Source: Leptidea sinapis (Eukaryota; Arthropoda; Insecta; Lepidoptera; Pieridae). Taken from it: a DNA stretch of 64,000 bases. The DNA lies in the NCBI RefSeq assembly GCF_905404315.1, contig NC_066265.1, positions 24,328,501 through 24,392,500 on the forward strand, in the 5' to 3' direction. Each line of letters starts with the position of its first letter. Position 1 is the first letter of the stretch. Position numbers and translations under genes: made by a program. This document shows, piece by piece, positions 47,074 to 58,769 of the stretch. The notes beneath the pieces were generated by a model. It was not told the origin of the DNA. It ran no database searches and saw only the letters and a program-made list of their open reading frames with translations.

Positions 47074-48504
47074 TACTACTATTGCAATATCGACAATCGA
47101 ACTTAAAAATCAGTAAGTCTTAACAGCATTATCAACGCTCCCTTGGTTTTTTGATGAAGGGTCGATATTTCTACTTCCAATCTTCTGACAAGGCATCTCC
47201 CTATTGTTTAAACTTTATTAAGTTCAGAACCTCGCGTGACGTGAGTCGACATCAGATTATTAAAACAGACCTTGTTTTTAATTAACTTACTTTCATAACT
47301 TTTTTCATAATATATTTTGTCCTTGCACGATTAGATTACCTTAACTTTGATCTTTATTTCTGATATGCACCATTAATCGTGAATTGTCCCTTTACTTTGT
47401 CATTCGACTATGAATCTATATTCAGTATATATTTTTCCGTGTTTGCTTTGTTTGTAAAGTATTAGATTTTGTGTATATTCTTGTACACAGCATTTGACAG
47501 TTTAAGCGTGGTGCCACTAGGCGCTTAGTTAACTACTGAAATAATTAGTTGAGGCACGCTCAAGTTTTGTTTACGAAGCGTAGGCTTAGAGTTGTGCAAT
47601 CACCTTCCGGCTGTATAAAATTGCGTCCAACTTTATGCTTCTCTATTGCTGATATAGCCAGGATAAGCTTTTTTTACTGACCTTCTTTATTGATATCTTC
47701 TATTGCCTTTTATATTAAAATAGTAAAATACTGAAAGGCCGGCAGTTAATTCTCAGTTTTGCAAATGATCAAAAGTAAATAAATGAGTACAACTTACTTT
47801 CCCGTAAAATGATGAATTTATTCTGAAGAAGAATTAATATTTAACGTTATAATAATAATATTAAAAATAAAAAAAATACGATTTTGTGAGAAAAATATTG
47901 AAAATTCAGGCATGTATTCCAGTTTTCCTTTACAGTTATACCTCTTAGAAGGGCAACCCATGGTTAATTCTTTTGATACTACAAGTGTCGTTATTAGGTT
48001 TGTAAAATTTTTAAGTGTACAAATACGAAGAAAACTAATTTTTGCCCAACTTAAATTACTTGTCCGCACTTTTCATACAACATAAAGAAAAGCACGTATT
48101 TTATATCAAAAAACAAGTTTGATTTTTTAGACGAGGCAGTTTCATTAGTATAGCAACAGAATTTTTCAATATGAAATCCGACCCATCCAATTCAATAGGT
48201 GAATTCATTCAGTCAGATGTCTTTCAATACAGTAACTGTATGATGTTTTTCATAGCTTATAAACGAGCTATATATTTTCACTAGTGCTCTCTCGGGTTTT
48301 ACTATATTTGGCAGTTCAGTAATTTGTTTTTCTGTTTTTTTTATTATATTACGAGCTGTGTCCGTGATCAAGTCCGTGTTTGTGAACCGGTTGGAATGAA
48401 ACATTAATATTTAATGGCATCGTATCTCTTGACCACTGGTGTTTCATATGATTATGGTCGGTTGTTTCATCACTTACCGACACTCTTATATAGAAAAAAA
48501 TACG
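47074..48504. other. No gene recognised
   Basis: AT-rich, with one GC-richer patch at 47500-47625. The frames at 47818-48404 on the - strand show no domain. Confidence 0.55.
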
Positions 48505-48808
48505 GTTTGCACTCCGGAAGTGCCGGCAGAAGTGAAAACTTGAACATTGACGTTGTGCATTTTTGAATATATTGGAATGGTTAGGGAATAATTTGTGTTT
48601 AAATAAAATATTCATTTATTGCGCCATCGTATTACAATTATTTTACATAAAAATTTTATCTCTCAGAATAATAAACTTTCATCCATATTTTCAACGACTG
48701 TCTTACGGATTTTCGATCAGGTCACGTGTCCTGACGCGAGTCTAACATTTTATACACATCCCAAGAGAAGTGACTAACGCCGCTAAAGAAGCGTTCACTT
48801 CAAAAAAA
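48505..48808. mobile_element. Family C element, uninterrupted
   Basis: GCACTCCGGAAGTGCCGGCA, GAAGTGAAAACTTGAACATT, CATTTATTGCGCCATCG, TTTCGATCAGGTCACGTGTC, CTGACGCGAGTCTAACATTT and GCGTTCACTTCAAAAAAA. About 300 bp. Related left or right ends (TTTTTGAAGTGAAAA) also occur at 12776 and 39188. Confidence 0.65.
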
Positions 48809-48917
48809 ATTATATAAAGTACTATATCTCAATTTTTTCTTAGAATGGTATATGAAAAAAATTATCACCCATTTATTGGTTACGTTATTCTATATTCTGA
48901 CTCTAGGCTTACAATCC

Positions 48918-49335
48918 CTACTAATATAAATGTGAATGAAAGTTTATTTGTTTCGCTTTCACGCCTAAACTACTGAACCGATTATGATAAAATTTAGTAC
49001 AGAGATAGACAAGAGCTTGGGAAAGGACATAGGCTACCTTTTATCGCGAATAAAAGGCTTGTTGTTGGAGTTGAAATAGGGGGTGGAAGTTTGTATGATA
49101 GTTCGCTACTATAGAAGATAACACCATGATACGGTTAAATGTTTCTTGTAGCGGTTTAAAAAATAGACCTGTGTGGGGTGAAAAAGGGGGGATTTAAGTT
49201 CTATAGTTGGTAGCTAATAAAAATGTATTAACCACAGCAGTTTGTTGTGTATTATTTGCAAAGTGAGTATATTAACAAATAAAAAATACTGCCCAAATCA
49301 ACTATTCGGCGAAGTCGCGGGTAAAAGCTAGTGTT
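48918..49335 (+). repeat. Interspersed repeat of the CTACTAATATAAATG...AAGCTAGT type
   Basis: CCTACTAATATAAATGTGAA, TTTCACGCCTAAACTACTGA, ACCGATTATGATAAAATTTA, GGACATAGGCTACCTTTTAT and GGCGAAGTCGCGGGTAAAAG are the conserved blocks of a repeat I know from many moths and butterflies, probably non-LTR-derived. One copy here. Confidence 0.65.
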
Positions 49336-49664
49336 ATATAAAATCATTTTATCGTATTCAACGTTGTGGTGCTATCTGTGTAGTAGAAGTGTGTGAAACA
49401 TATTCAATTTCGGTTTCAATACATTGTTAGTATGGCGTTTGATTCCATTCTCTTGCAGGTCTTTGTGTGTGGAACGGCTATTAATGCAAAATCATTTACC
49501 CTCAGCGCTTTGACCGTGATACAGTTTAGCTTGAATAACGGCATACTCGTTGGCCTGTTACGTAAACCAAAATAGTTTATTGAAAATCCTTGTTATTCAG
49601 TGCGTGTTAACTTACAAATTTATAGTATATTATTATTATTTTATTATTAGGCCGTTGATTGGCA

Positions 49665-49706
49665 GTGGACGTCTTCCGGTTTATGATGATGATGTTGATA
49701 GTACAT
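49665..49706 (+). mobile_element. RTE-type LINE 3'-terminal scrap
   Basis: GCAGTGGACGTCTTCCGGTT TATGATGATGATG encodes QWTSSGL and stop followed by TGATGATG, the same C-terminus and 3' end as the relic at 60391. Only about 40 bp. Confidence 0.5.
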
Positions 49707-49821
49707 TAAATAATTGACAGTTATTTAGGAAAGCAATCACAATCAACATGTTTTTAATATGGTTGAGTTATATTGAGAACTCAACAAACAGTGCTTAAAA
49801 AAATCAATTCATAGTATTATA

Positions 49822-50047
49822 AGGTCCTACCTACTAAGCGATACGTCCCGGGTCCGAATTCCGGTAGGTGCAAGCATTTATCTGATGAATACGGATGTTT
49901 GTTTCCGAGTCATGGATGTTTATATGTATTTATGTATGTTTAAGCAAGTATATTGTATTAAATATATCGTTGTCTTGGAACTCATAACACAGGCTATATG
50001 CCTACTTTGGAGCAAGATATTGTGTGTCAATATTATTATTATATTAT
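49822..50047 (+). mobile_element. SINE-1 copy with truncated head
   Basis: CCTACCTACTAAGCGATACG, GTCCCGGGTCCGAATTCCGG, CCGAGTCATGGATGTTTATA, TATTAAATATATCGTTGTC and TTTGGAGCAAGATATTGTG. The 65-codon frame over it is not a gene. Confidence 0.8.
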
Positions 50048-50661
50048 ATTATAAGAAATCTTTTCTTAAAAGAACATACTAAGTCTTCATCTTTTTATGT
50101 TTTGTTTATTTTTTTCTTTTCTTCTTGCAAAAAATAGTCACTATCTCATATAAGATTTTTACAGACAGCTATGATTCTTAGCAAGGCTTATAATTGCATT
50201 TACTTACTCATGAATACAGAATTACTGACTTCAACCAAATTCGAGTTCATTACAAAATACTGCATTCATGATATTATGTGAACTTAAAAGCATGTAATTG
50301 GAAACTAGCTTACATCTTATATAGATGTTATATTTATTTGATTTAATTCACCTTATAATAATAATAACCCGTGAATCTTTTGCGTAATACATTCATCAAG
50401 TCATTAATTTAGGAACATATTATGGTCCGTGGACAGAGTAGACAATTGGATAGCTATTTGCATGCATAATAACCGGCATAGATGCCTCGACCAACAATCG
50501 AACGTTTAGCAATTCTGTAAGATAATGAAGTTAAGGCGAGATTGCAGCAGACTTGAATGTATGAAATGTGTGATTGTCTTGAACCACGAAATTGGCTACG
50601 AAACTGTCTTTAAAAATTATCTATTATTAACAAGTGCTGATCCGGTATACGATGTTTTTGA

Positions 50662-50790
50662 TCGACTTCAAAAAAGGAGGTTCTTAATTCGTCGCTATGT
50701 TTTTTTTTTATGTTTGCTATCTCAAAACTTTGGACTGGGTGAACTGATAATCCTTTTTTAATATGGAAGCTCGTGCTTGCTGGTGGCTGA
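50662..50790 (+). repeat. Family E repeat
   Basis: GACTTCAAAAAAGGAGGTTC, TTAATTCGTCGCTATG, CTCAAAACTTTGGACTGGGT and AGCTCGTGCTTGCTGGTGGC. Confidence 0.6.
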
Positions 50791-51057
50791 CACCGACGAC
50801 AAAAATAACAATAATCGTTACTAGAATTAGATAGATAATAATTAATCAGATTGTATAAAAATACGCAATTATTTTCATACTTTTAAGCGCATATTGACAC
50901 GAGAGTGGGTCAGGGATTGGAAATAATACTCCGCTTATAGGAACGAGTCTTTATTTGCGTTTACTTTTTCTGAACTTGCACTTCGCCGGTCTACCGCTGT
51001 TCCTCTTGCAGGCAGCGATACCTTCAACGCGTCACACCGCACCGAACACTAAGTCTC

Positions 51058-51125
51058 TTCTATCTTCTTCTTCTTGGAACACTTCCACTTTTCACTTCTT
51101 CTTCTTTTCTTCTTCTTCTTCTTTA
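51058..51125 (+). repeat. CTT/TTC microsatellite tract
   Basis: Interrupted runs of CTT units in a pyrimidine-rich stretch. An acceptor-like CTCTTGCAG lies upstream at 51003-51014 but no exon follows it. The 70-codon frame across it is low-complexity. Confidence 0.8.
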
Positions 51126-51475
51126 CACTTTCGAGTCAGAACTAGAACTGCCGCACGCCACGCTTAGTACAGCTTAAGTACCCCCGGATCTGTTCCATTT
51201 GCAAAAATGATTCTCCCATTCCATCTTTAAATTTAAATTGTACTAGAAAATTCTTTTAACTATTTTTATCCTGCTTACACATTTTCCATCCCTTTTTTTC
51301 TGTTCGATTTGATCCTGAACTTACTAGAAATTTCCATTAACTTTACAAAACCCAAAAGATTCCATTACACTGGTAGGTGTATCGAACCCGGGTCTAAAGC
51401 TACGAGTATTGCTGACGGAGCTGTTGAAATTATCAATGTCTTGAAGTTTGACAACTCTCGTCATATACGTCGAAG

Positions 51476-51561
51476 CGTTGCTACGCGACTGGTGTTGCAA
51501 GAGAATGTGGGGGGCGGTGATAACTTAACAGCTCGTTTATCCTCCTCTTGCATAATAAAAC
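51476..51561 (+). mobile_element. 3'-terminal scrap of the CR1/Jockey-like LINE
   Basis: GGTGTTGCAAGAGAATGTGG, GGCGGTGATAACTTAACA and CTCGTTTATCCTCCTCTTGC match the LINE tail. It has an internal deletion of the CACCAGGTGACCCG part. Confidence 0.6.
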
Positions 51562-51885
51562 ATTGATGAATTCAACTTTCAATTTAACGTGTAATTTTAA
51601 CTGTATTTTTGCATTAGATTTTGGCGTAATTTTTTTATTTTTGTTTTAGTTAACCCTGAATTCCGTTTTCAGTCCCCCAGATCTGGAAAGTCTTGAAACG
51701 TCAGGTTAACTGAAATAATAATAAAGATGTAACTTTAACGCAAAAAAGTAATGCAAAAAGACAGTTACAATTACGTGTTGTAATCCTTTAAAAGTGTTTT
51801 ATTTTAATGTGTAACACTCGCGTTAGTCAATTGTTTATTATTAATATTACTTTGTGTATGAAACGTGTCGCTCATAATTTTAGCT

Positions 51886-51968
51886 TTCTCAAGAATCCTA
51901 AGCGGCACTGCATTGTAATGCAAGCAATCACTTACCATTGCTTGCTCGTCTTGTCATATTATCATAGA
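51886..51968 (+). repeat. Family A 3' scrap
   Basis: CTCAAGAATCCTAAGCGGCACTG, CATTGTAATG and CTTGCTCGTCTTGTCATATT. It sits between a LINE scrap and a fold-back element. Confidence 0.65.
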
Positions 51969-51989
51969 TAAATGTCGCTGAGAATGTTT

Positions 51990-52290
51990 GATTTTCCAAA
52001 TGATTTGAGTTTTCTTTTGTGTTAATTCCGCCAGTATTTGTCTTTGAACAATTCGACACGTGTTTCGTCTCTACATGAGGCATCCTCAGTTTGAGTCGAC
52101 AAATCTGGCACGAGACTGAATCAAATGAGCCAGAAACCTCCAGAATGTCCTGAGGATGTCTCGTGTAGAAGCTAAATACGTGTCGAATTGTTTTTTGAAA
52201 AGACAAATACTGGCGGAATTAACACTAAAGAAAACTCAAATTGATTGGATAATTATGGATTTCCGCAAAGTAACGCCTACTTCAATAAAA
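51990..52290. mobile_element. Fold-back element F, copy 1, next to the small exon
   Basis: Two inverted arms: GTTAATTCCGCCAGTATTTG and ATTCGACACGTGTTTCG on the left, ACGTGTCGAATTG and CAAATACTGGCGGAATTAAC on the right, separated by about 80 bp. The right end is GGATTTCCGCAAAGTAACGC. It ends about 35 bp before the exon at 52325. Confidence 0.75.
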
Positions 52291-52324
52291 ATGTTTGATT
52301 TAACAAATAATGTTTTTGTTCCAG

Positions 52325-52381
52325 GTGAGTGAATCTTCACTACTTGAGTGCAGCAACGGTCGCTACACAGCGTCCGAAACG
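52325..52381 (+). CDS. Putative 57-nt internal coding exon of an unidentified gene
   Basis: The segment follows a convincing acceptor (TGTTTTTGTTCCAG) and precedes a consensus donor (GTAAGT at 52382). It is exactly 19 codons, without stops, in phase 0: VSESSLLECSNGRYTASET. That phase matches the phase-0 donor after the ATG at 6952-6954, so the two can join in frame. Exon size divisible by three with both splice sites strong is the main evidence. The first six bases, GTGAGT, themselves form a donor, so the AG/GT junction may also act as a recursive splice site and the segment could be skipped. Rich in serine and polar residues; no domain is recognisable in so short a piece. The next exon was not found in the remaining 11.6 kb. 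Confidence 0.42.
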
Positions 52382-52780
52382 GTAAGTTTGTATTATTATT
52401 ATTTTAAGGGTTCTAGTTTCGGTAGTCTGGAAATTCCGACCAGCTCAGTGTCGATATTATTGTGTGAGTTTGCATAGAACGCTGTGAAGTTGGCACGCGC
52501 GCCTGTTGCGCACTTACATTCCGATTCGCCCCTCGGAGACCGCATTTACTGTTACTGCGCAACCATTCGCAGCAATGTCAGAGTGAATAAGAAGCATTGT
52601 GAGGGGTGTAACATAATCTTACTGCCCCGATATATCTCATGCGCATATCTTATTAATTATATTAATTATTTGTCACCAGTTTTTACACTATCACATACCA
52701 CGCGCAAGTTGGTGGTTGTTATAATAAATCTAATGTGATCTATGAATAAAAAGTTACTTAGAAACTGAAAAAAAAATATG
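52382..52780. other. Intron start after the small exon; no repeat
   Basis: A GC-richer patch at 52480-52610 (GTTGGCACGCGCGCCTGTTG) follows the exon closely and could be regulatory. No further exon. Confidence 0.45.
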
Positions 52781-52930
52781 AATACACTTTTACATAGTAT
52801 ATATTGCCCCAAACTAAGCCTGTACCATAGTACACACATAGATGCAAGATAAGTACATATTTAATACAATATACATCCTACACAAATACATACATACACC
52901 TGTGACTCGGAAACATTCATATTTATTATA
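52781..52930 (-). mobile_element. SINE-1 copy lacking the head
   Basis: TATATTGCCCCAAACTAAGC, ATATTTAATACAATATAC and TGTGACTCGGAAACATTCAT. The tRNA-like head is absent, so it is 5'-truncated. It lies 400 bp beyond the putative exon. Confidence 0.65.
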
Positions 52931-55900
52931 ATGTTTGTAGTATTTCACAATCAAAACAATTTAACAAATAAAAGTGACTATAGATTACAATATATAAGTT
53001 ACGTACATCAATTTGATATCAAAAAAGTGCTTCTAATTACTCATAAGGTATATAGTACTACGTAGTTGCAGGAATACAAGTTATATGGTACTAAAAAAGA
53101 AAAAAAAAACAATGAAACAATATCTAAGAATCTTTCACTTAGAAATATTTATCATACAGTGGGCTAACCACTAACCAATAGATAATAGAAAGTATTAAGA
53201 TTTTATTCATAAATCCATCTATCATAATTATATTTAAGCGGCAAATTTATTACTTGCGAGATATTTCCTTTGAACTTATCAGGAAATGTGACTGAAGTTA
53301 ATTTTTAAGCTAAATAGGTTAAATTATTTTCTCGATATAATTAACCATCTATTTCATAGCCTCCCGTTATAATTATCATTGCTTCAATATTAAATTATAA
53401 TTTTTACCTTGTATAATTTGAGTCTGTTTATCTATATATAAATGGACATTAATATTAATTATAGAATTTTGTTTATCTTAAATATAAAACTTCAACATCG
53501 ACGGCACAAAAAGAAAAACGTGTTTCATTTTTAATTAAGAAGTCTATATGAAATATTAACTCGCAATGCAGCTAATAAATTCTTCTTCAAATAAAATAAA
53601 AAGCAAACGGTACTTTTTAAAAGACTCGAAGAGTTAATCAACAAGATTTTCATACTTGCAAAAGTATCAAAGCGAACTCGGAATCCGCAAAGTTACAGGA
53701 CTTTTTTCGCTTTCCCAACTCGCGTAACTACATGTAAACATTTCTCCCCCGTTTCTATACACTCTTTCGGAATTCTATTGAGAACGAATGAATGGCAATA
53801 TATTATTATTTGAGGACATCCCAACATGAGAACACACACCATGTAATCAAATATATTCATTTATTTTCATTACGAAAGTCCTTACGATGAAAAAAGTAAT
53901 AGAATTAAATCAGGGAAGGTCAAAGCAGATAAGAGCCCTTTATATCTTCAGAGTAATTTTATTTACGTTATTCCAACTTTGTGAATTTCGAGAGTAAAAA
54001 ACTCCTGTACTTACATTCTGCCGAGAGCTTTGGACTCATTTGAAGTGTTCTCGTTGTAATTCTTAATCAATCTTGGGAACGGAATCGGAAATGATATATT
54101 ATTACGATTCAAACTTGGATTTTAAGTAAAATATTGTATAGAATTGGAGCTGTTCGTTATAGAAAAATCTTAACTTGCCAAGATAGTGAATTACATCTTA
54201 AAACTGAGCTCCTCAAGACATGACCTTAGAAGGTGTGTGAGAAACTTGTTCTCAAAGTTTTGTAAGGGCTTGGCACCAACATAAAAACCTATCAATAGGT
54301 AGCAAATATAAAATAGTATTTTATTAATAATAAAGGTATAGGTTTGCAAGAGGTGTATTAAATTAAGTTCTTAGTTATCTGATACTTTACAGTTTATGTA
54401 GTTTCAGTCGGGTTTTTTTTAATATTCAATAATTGTTAGCTATTTTTATAAAACTACAACGCACGAGTACTCACGATAACCATGCCTTTAATTCCTTATT
54501 TCCTTGCCGGAATATTCAATATAAAGTACGTAGTTCGTAAATATAATAATTAAGCTCGCTTTATTAATAAAACTAAAGCAAAATATGTTAAAACTTTTCT
54601 AGAATTACTGTTAACCGCCATATTAAAACTGTTTAATATTTATTACATGCACAAAATATTTCCGACATGATCCGCAAATATTGTAAAAATTTTATATGTA
54701 TTTGTTGATGTTGCGTGATTAACTGTACGAAATGCGATACAAACCGCAACATACTGGGCATCGAAAAATGACTGAATAATTAATTTGCAATCAAACAGTT
54801 TATATGTACTCGAATGCCAGACTCAATTCAGTGCACGGCCAAAATAGTTCGCAATAATAGTTGGAAATATATGAATCGAAAGAATTTCATTTAAAAATAA
54901 TTGAGGCGTTCGGTAAATCGGTAGCGAGTGAGCTATTGGTATCAGTTCGCTGCATGTTTACCAATTAGTGTTGAAATCGAGGTCCGCATCCAGGAATTAC
55001 ACTCCCTCTTCCCATCGCGATTCATATTAGATTCGAGACTCCTTTCGGTACTTCACCGTTCACGAGTATTAGCTACCTCTGTTCCGATGTACGTAGAATT
55101 GGAAATGAGGGAATAGCTTCCCAATACGTACCTATCTCTATGTTTTATTTGCGCAAACAATTTCAATTCCGTTCATTTTGTAACATTCGCTGCTATTTTA
55201 CTCTGACGAAGTTACTCTTTGGGTATGTTTTGATGTTGTAAACATACTCCATAAAGATTCTAAATTGCACAGCCGTAAGCTGTTCTCATAGGATCGCCTC
55301 ACCTCTCGCACGGTGCTCGACGAGTTTTTGAATTTTTAAATTACTCATTGTACGATGGAATGTTGCTTGTCGCGGGCTCTCTTAGTAAACACGATTCGAC
55401 AATCGAATGTATACTCAAACACACAGGTTTATGTTTCAAAATACAGTAACAAGCTTTGGGCCTTTTGCCCTTTTCATCGCCTCGAGTGTAATACTCACAA
55501 GTCTAGGTCGCGATCCTCCTGAGAGTAATACCCGCGAATGTCGTCCTAAATATTTGATTGTTAAGGTCGAAATATCTGTGGCTTCTGACACACTGCTTCA
55601 AATCTAGCTTTCGAGGCATGCAATTAGTGGGATGGTTACTTGTTTTATACATCTTTAACAGTACATTGTATTGGAAGCATAATAAAATGAACAATATTTC
55701 ATATTTTTATCGATAGCAAGTCAGTCGTTGTGTATGACAAATACACTAGAAAGTCATTGGTGCGGAATGTAAGGCGATAATAAATACCGAACGCTGGAAA
55801 GATCGATCGTTGTGAAGTTTCTGCAACTATGTTCACACAGTAAATAGATATGCTATGTGTATTTCCTAGTTGTCGGTTTGTGTGAGTGATTGCACTTTGT

Positions 55901-56284
55901 TCGGACTCAAGTTCATTAAGGCCCAACTTTGTCAACATTTATCTTTCAGCTAATTAACTGAACAAATTCTTGCATCAGCTGTTTAAATATGGACGTTCAC
56001 TTTCTTTACATATACCTGCTATTCTATATTAAATATATATATATACGTAGCTTTTTATATATATTCTTACAAGAAACATATTTTTTTTATTAAGTGACAT
56101 ATTGATAGCAAAGTTTATATGAAAAATACCAACCTCATCAAAATTTTATGCATTCTCTTTGATACAATCACTTAAATCTCGTGGACAATTAACTATTTTG
56201 AAACACGCACATTTTTCGTGGGAAAATTTGCCACTGCCACCATCTGGAATTTTTCAAGGACTCTTACATTATTATAAGAAAAAT
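52931..56284. other. About 3.3 kb with no gene or repeat recognised
   Basis: AT-rich, with moderately GC-rich patches at 54920-55110 and 55300-55400. Small frames there have no splice sites or recognisable domain. Confidence 0.5.
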
Positions 56285-56506
56285 TGTTGAGAAGAGCAAA
56301 ACGCTCACCTGATTTGAAGTAATATGGCCTGCCCATTTCAATGCCTTACCACTCACGATGATAGAAAAATCTAAAATTCTTAGCAGCACCCCAACAGCAT
56401 TCATCACCGTGAAGCATTAGCTATTATAAGTCTTTAAAACCAGGACGTAAATATTGCTTGACAACTGCCCTGTAATTACTCATCTACAAAACAGCCTCCT
56501 ACTGGT
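56285..56506 (-). repeat. Diverged family A copy, reversed
   Basis: CTGCCCATTTCAATGCCTTAC, ATTCTTAGCAGCACCCCAAC and AACAGCCTCCTACTGGTA follow the family order with many changes. Apparently older than the others. Confidence 0.6.
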
Positions 56507-56509
56507 ACA

Positions 56510-56656
56510 TATTTTCTTTCTTCAAGAAGTCCACTGAATTTCTTGCACCCGTTCTTCTCAGGCATTCATTTCCAAGTGGATTGTAGATTTTGACTTTCGA
56601 TAAGTGATTTCATATCATATTTTGAATAAAAATATTTGAACTCTAACTTGAATTAA
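56510..56656 (+). mobile_element. LINE 3'-end fragment, same type
   Basis: GAATTTCTTGCACCCGTTCTTC, TTTTGACTTTCGATAAGTG and TGAATAAAAATATTTGAAC. It follows a family A copy directly. A similar terminal scrap (GAATAAAAATATTTGACTTC) lies at 45350. Confidence 0.6.
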
Positions 56657-57944
56657 AATTCACCATATTATAATATAATCAAGCGCGTTAAAAACGGCAT
56701 AGCTAGTTTTAAGCTCTGGCAGAAATTATCTATAGACTACTATGTAAAAATATTACATTTACAAATCACAATACCAGCTTTTCATAAATGTGTACAATAT
56801 TGTGCAATATATAGTTTCTCATTAATAATCGTCTTAGTTCATATTATATCAGAAATTTTAAGTCTTAAATAAACGATTTCCTTACAGTATTTCTTATACT
56901 GGGTCAAAGTATATAAACTAGTCTGTCTATATTTAGTTATGACAAAGCTGGTTGTGGAAACTGGACACAGACAGGATCATGTCAAAATAAACCATTGTTT
57001 CTGTACAAGTAATCGACAATCGGCTGCAGTCATCGACAGAACCCGTTCCACGCCAGCGACGTAAATGTTATTACCTCGGCAAACGGGAAGCGCGGGCGCA
57101 ACCGCGGCTGATTGAGATGGCTATAGGAGAAAGTGTAAGGAGTGAAAGAGAAACATAGCGTGGGAGGAGGCATGGGGTCAGCGAAAGTGCATTGCCATGA
57201 GTGCAATGCGCATCCGATGGGAAAAGAACTTCTTAACTTATGTGAAATACGATGGGAAAGAGTGATTGCAGACAAATTTGTATTTGATATTTCTTTAGAA
57301 GCTTAGAAAATGAAATGAAGATCTCATTACATTTATCCAATTACCGAAATAAATGGAAATACTACGAAAGAAGTCAACGAATCAAGTTTTTACATTTATT
57401 CATAAATCATTAGGGAACCCTTAAGCGAAGTATATTTCACATGATTTTGACGAAGCAAATTTGAATTGAGGTAAAAATGGCTTTATTGCCTGATACATGG
57501 GATGGGGTGTCCCAGTTTTCATTTGAAAGGGAAGGTAAAAATGAAACGTGTCAAGTGGGGTTTTCGTGCCGTTCTTATAAGGGCCGCTGGCAATTGAAAC
57601 AAAAGAATTCAAGCGATTCCTTTAAGTTGGACGATTAGCTTAATAGAAATCAATATTTTTCACAAACTACAACTTTGTAAAGCTCTCAGGCATTGCATTT
57701 AATGTGAACATTATTATGATTTGGAGAAATGCTGCCAAATTTTAGATCAACAAATATTCGATTGAGAACTAGATAGGTTAAAAATATATTTATTTATCCA
57801 TTTAGAAATACCAATATTTGTTTCCATTAATGCATTATATATTTATAATACAGACTAAATATAATATACCTAATGTAACAAACAATTACTGGTAGTGCTT
57901 CAAAAATTTTCACTAAGTAGGTAAATATTGTAAGCAAATTTATT
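56657..57944. other. No gene recognised; GC-richer patch
   Basis: 57040-57250 is GC-richer (GGGAAGCGCGGGCGCAACCG) and repeat-free. The - strand frame over it is proline/phenylalanine-rich without a domain match. Confidence 0.45.
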
Positions 57945-58195
57945 GAAGTAGGCGTTATTTTGCGGAAATCCATAATTATCCAAATGTTTTAAGTTTTCTT
58001 AAGTGTTAATTCCGTCAATATTCATATTCAAACAATTCGACACGTGTTTCGCCTCTACACGAGGCATCCTTAGGAGATGTTGACTTGCCAAACTCTGGCA
58101 AGATATAGACTCATTTGTTTGTTTGATTGCTTGAAGATTAATATTGGAATGAACACTCAAGAAAACTCAAAACATTTGGATAAGTAAAAATTTGT
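57945..58195. mobile_element. Fold-back element F, copy 2
   Basis: AGGCGTTATTTTGCGGAAATC, GTTAATTCCGTCAATATTC, CAATTCGACACGTGTTTCGC and CTACACGAGGCATCC on the left; a decayed right arm (ACACTCAAGAAAACTC) on the right. Confidence 0.7.
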
Positions 58196-58769
58196 TCCGG
58201 AGAAAGAAAAAAAATAAGCTAACAAAAGCATCAATGGTTGAATGATTTGGTATTCAATTATTATTGTAAAAGACTAAGAAATATAATAAATATTGTAAGT
58301 AATTAGTTATTGTTTCGTAAACGTACACATTACGATTAGTGAAATTTTCTCCCGTCGAACATGCTTCGAACGTAATCTCAAATTGGAGTCTGCGTTTCAA
58401 ATTTATGTAATCTTGTTAACCTAAAAGCTATGATCAAAACGTTGTCGTATGATTTTCGTTTGAGACGGTTGGGTATTATTTTTATGAGCCTTAAGTGTTT
58501 TCTTTATTTGAATTTACAAATTTTGTATTACTTTTAGAGGCAATTATTTAAATAAAACACAATTCAAAAAGCTACTAAGTCGATATCACTTTAGTTGTGA
58601 TGTATTTTGTTAAATGGAAATTGTAAGATAATTCGTTAGGTCTCATCTGAAATATAATTTTAATAATATATTATTCAAGGGGGTAAAGTAAGCATTCGAA
58701 ATGAGGGTGTAATTTGTAGGCAGGTGATGAAGTCTAGGGCTCCAATACACCCGAATAGTGAAATCGTAC

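Larger units (their letters stand above)
6955..52324 (+). other. Putative first coding intron, about 45.4 kb
   Basis: It is bounded by GTAAGT at 6955 and TTCCAG ending at 52324. It holds most of the transposable elements listed here, in both orientations, and no other convincing + strand exon in phase 0. A possible recursive splice point lies at 25927/25928. The intron is inferred from splice signals and phase only; no transcript supports it. Confidence 0.35.

Noticed and set aside
49440..49575. Exon after TCTCTTGCAG at 49459
   Set aside because: No donor follows in a sensible distance and the frame is AT-driven.
51003..51170. Exon after CTCTTGCAG near 51014
   Set aside because: The following frame is a CTT microsatellite and no donor was found.
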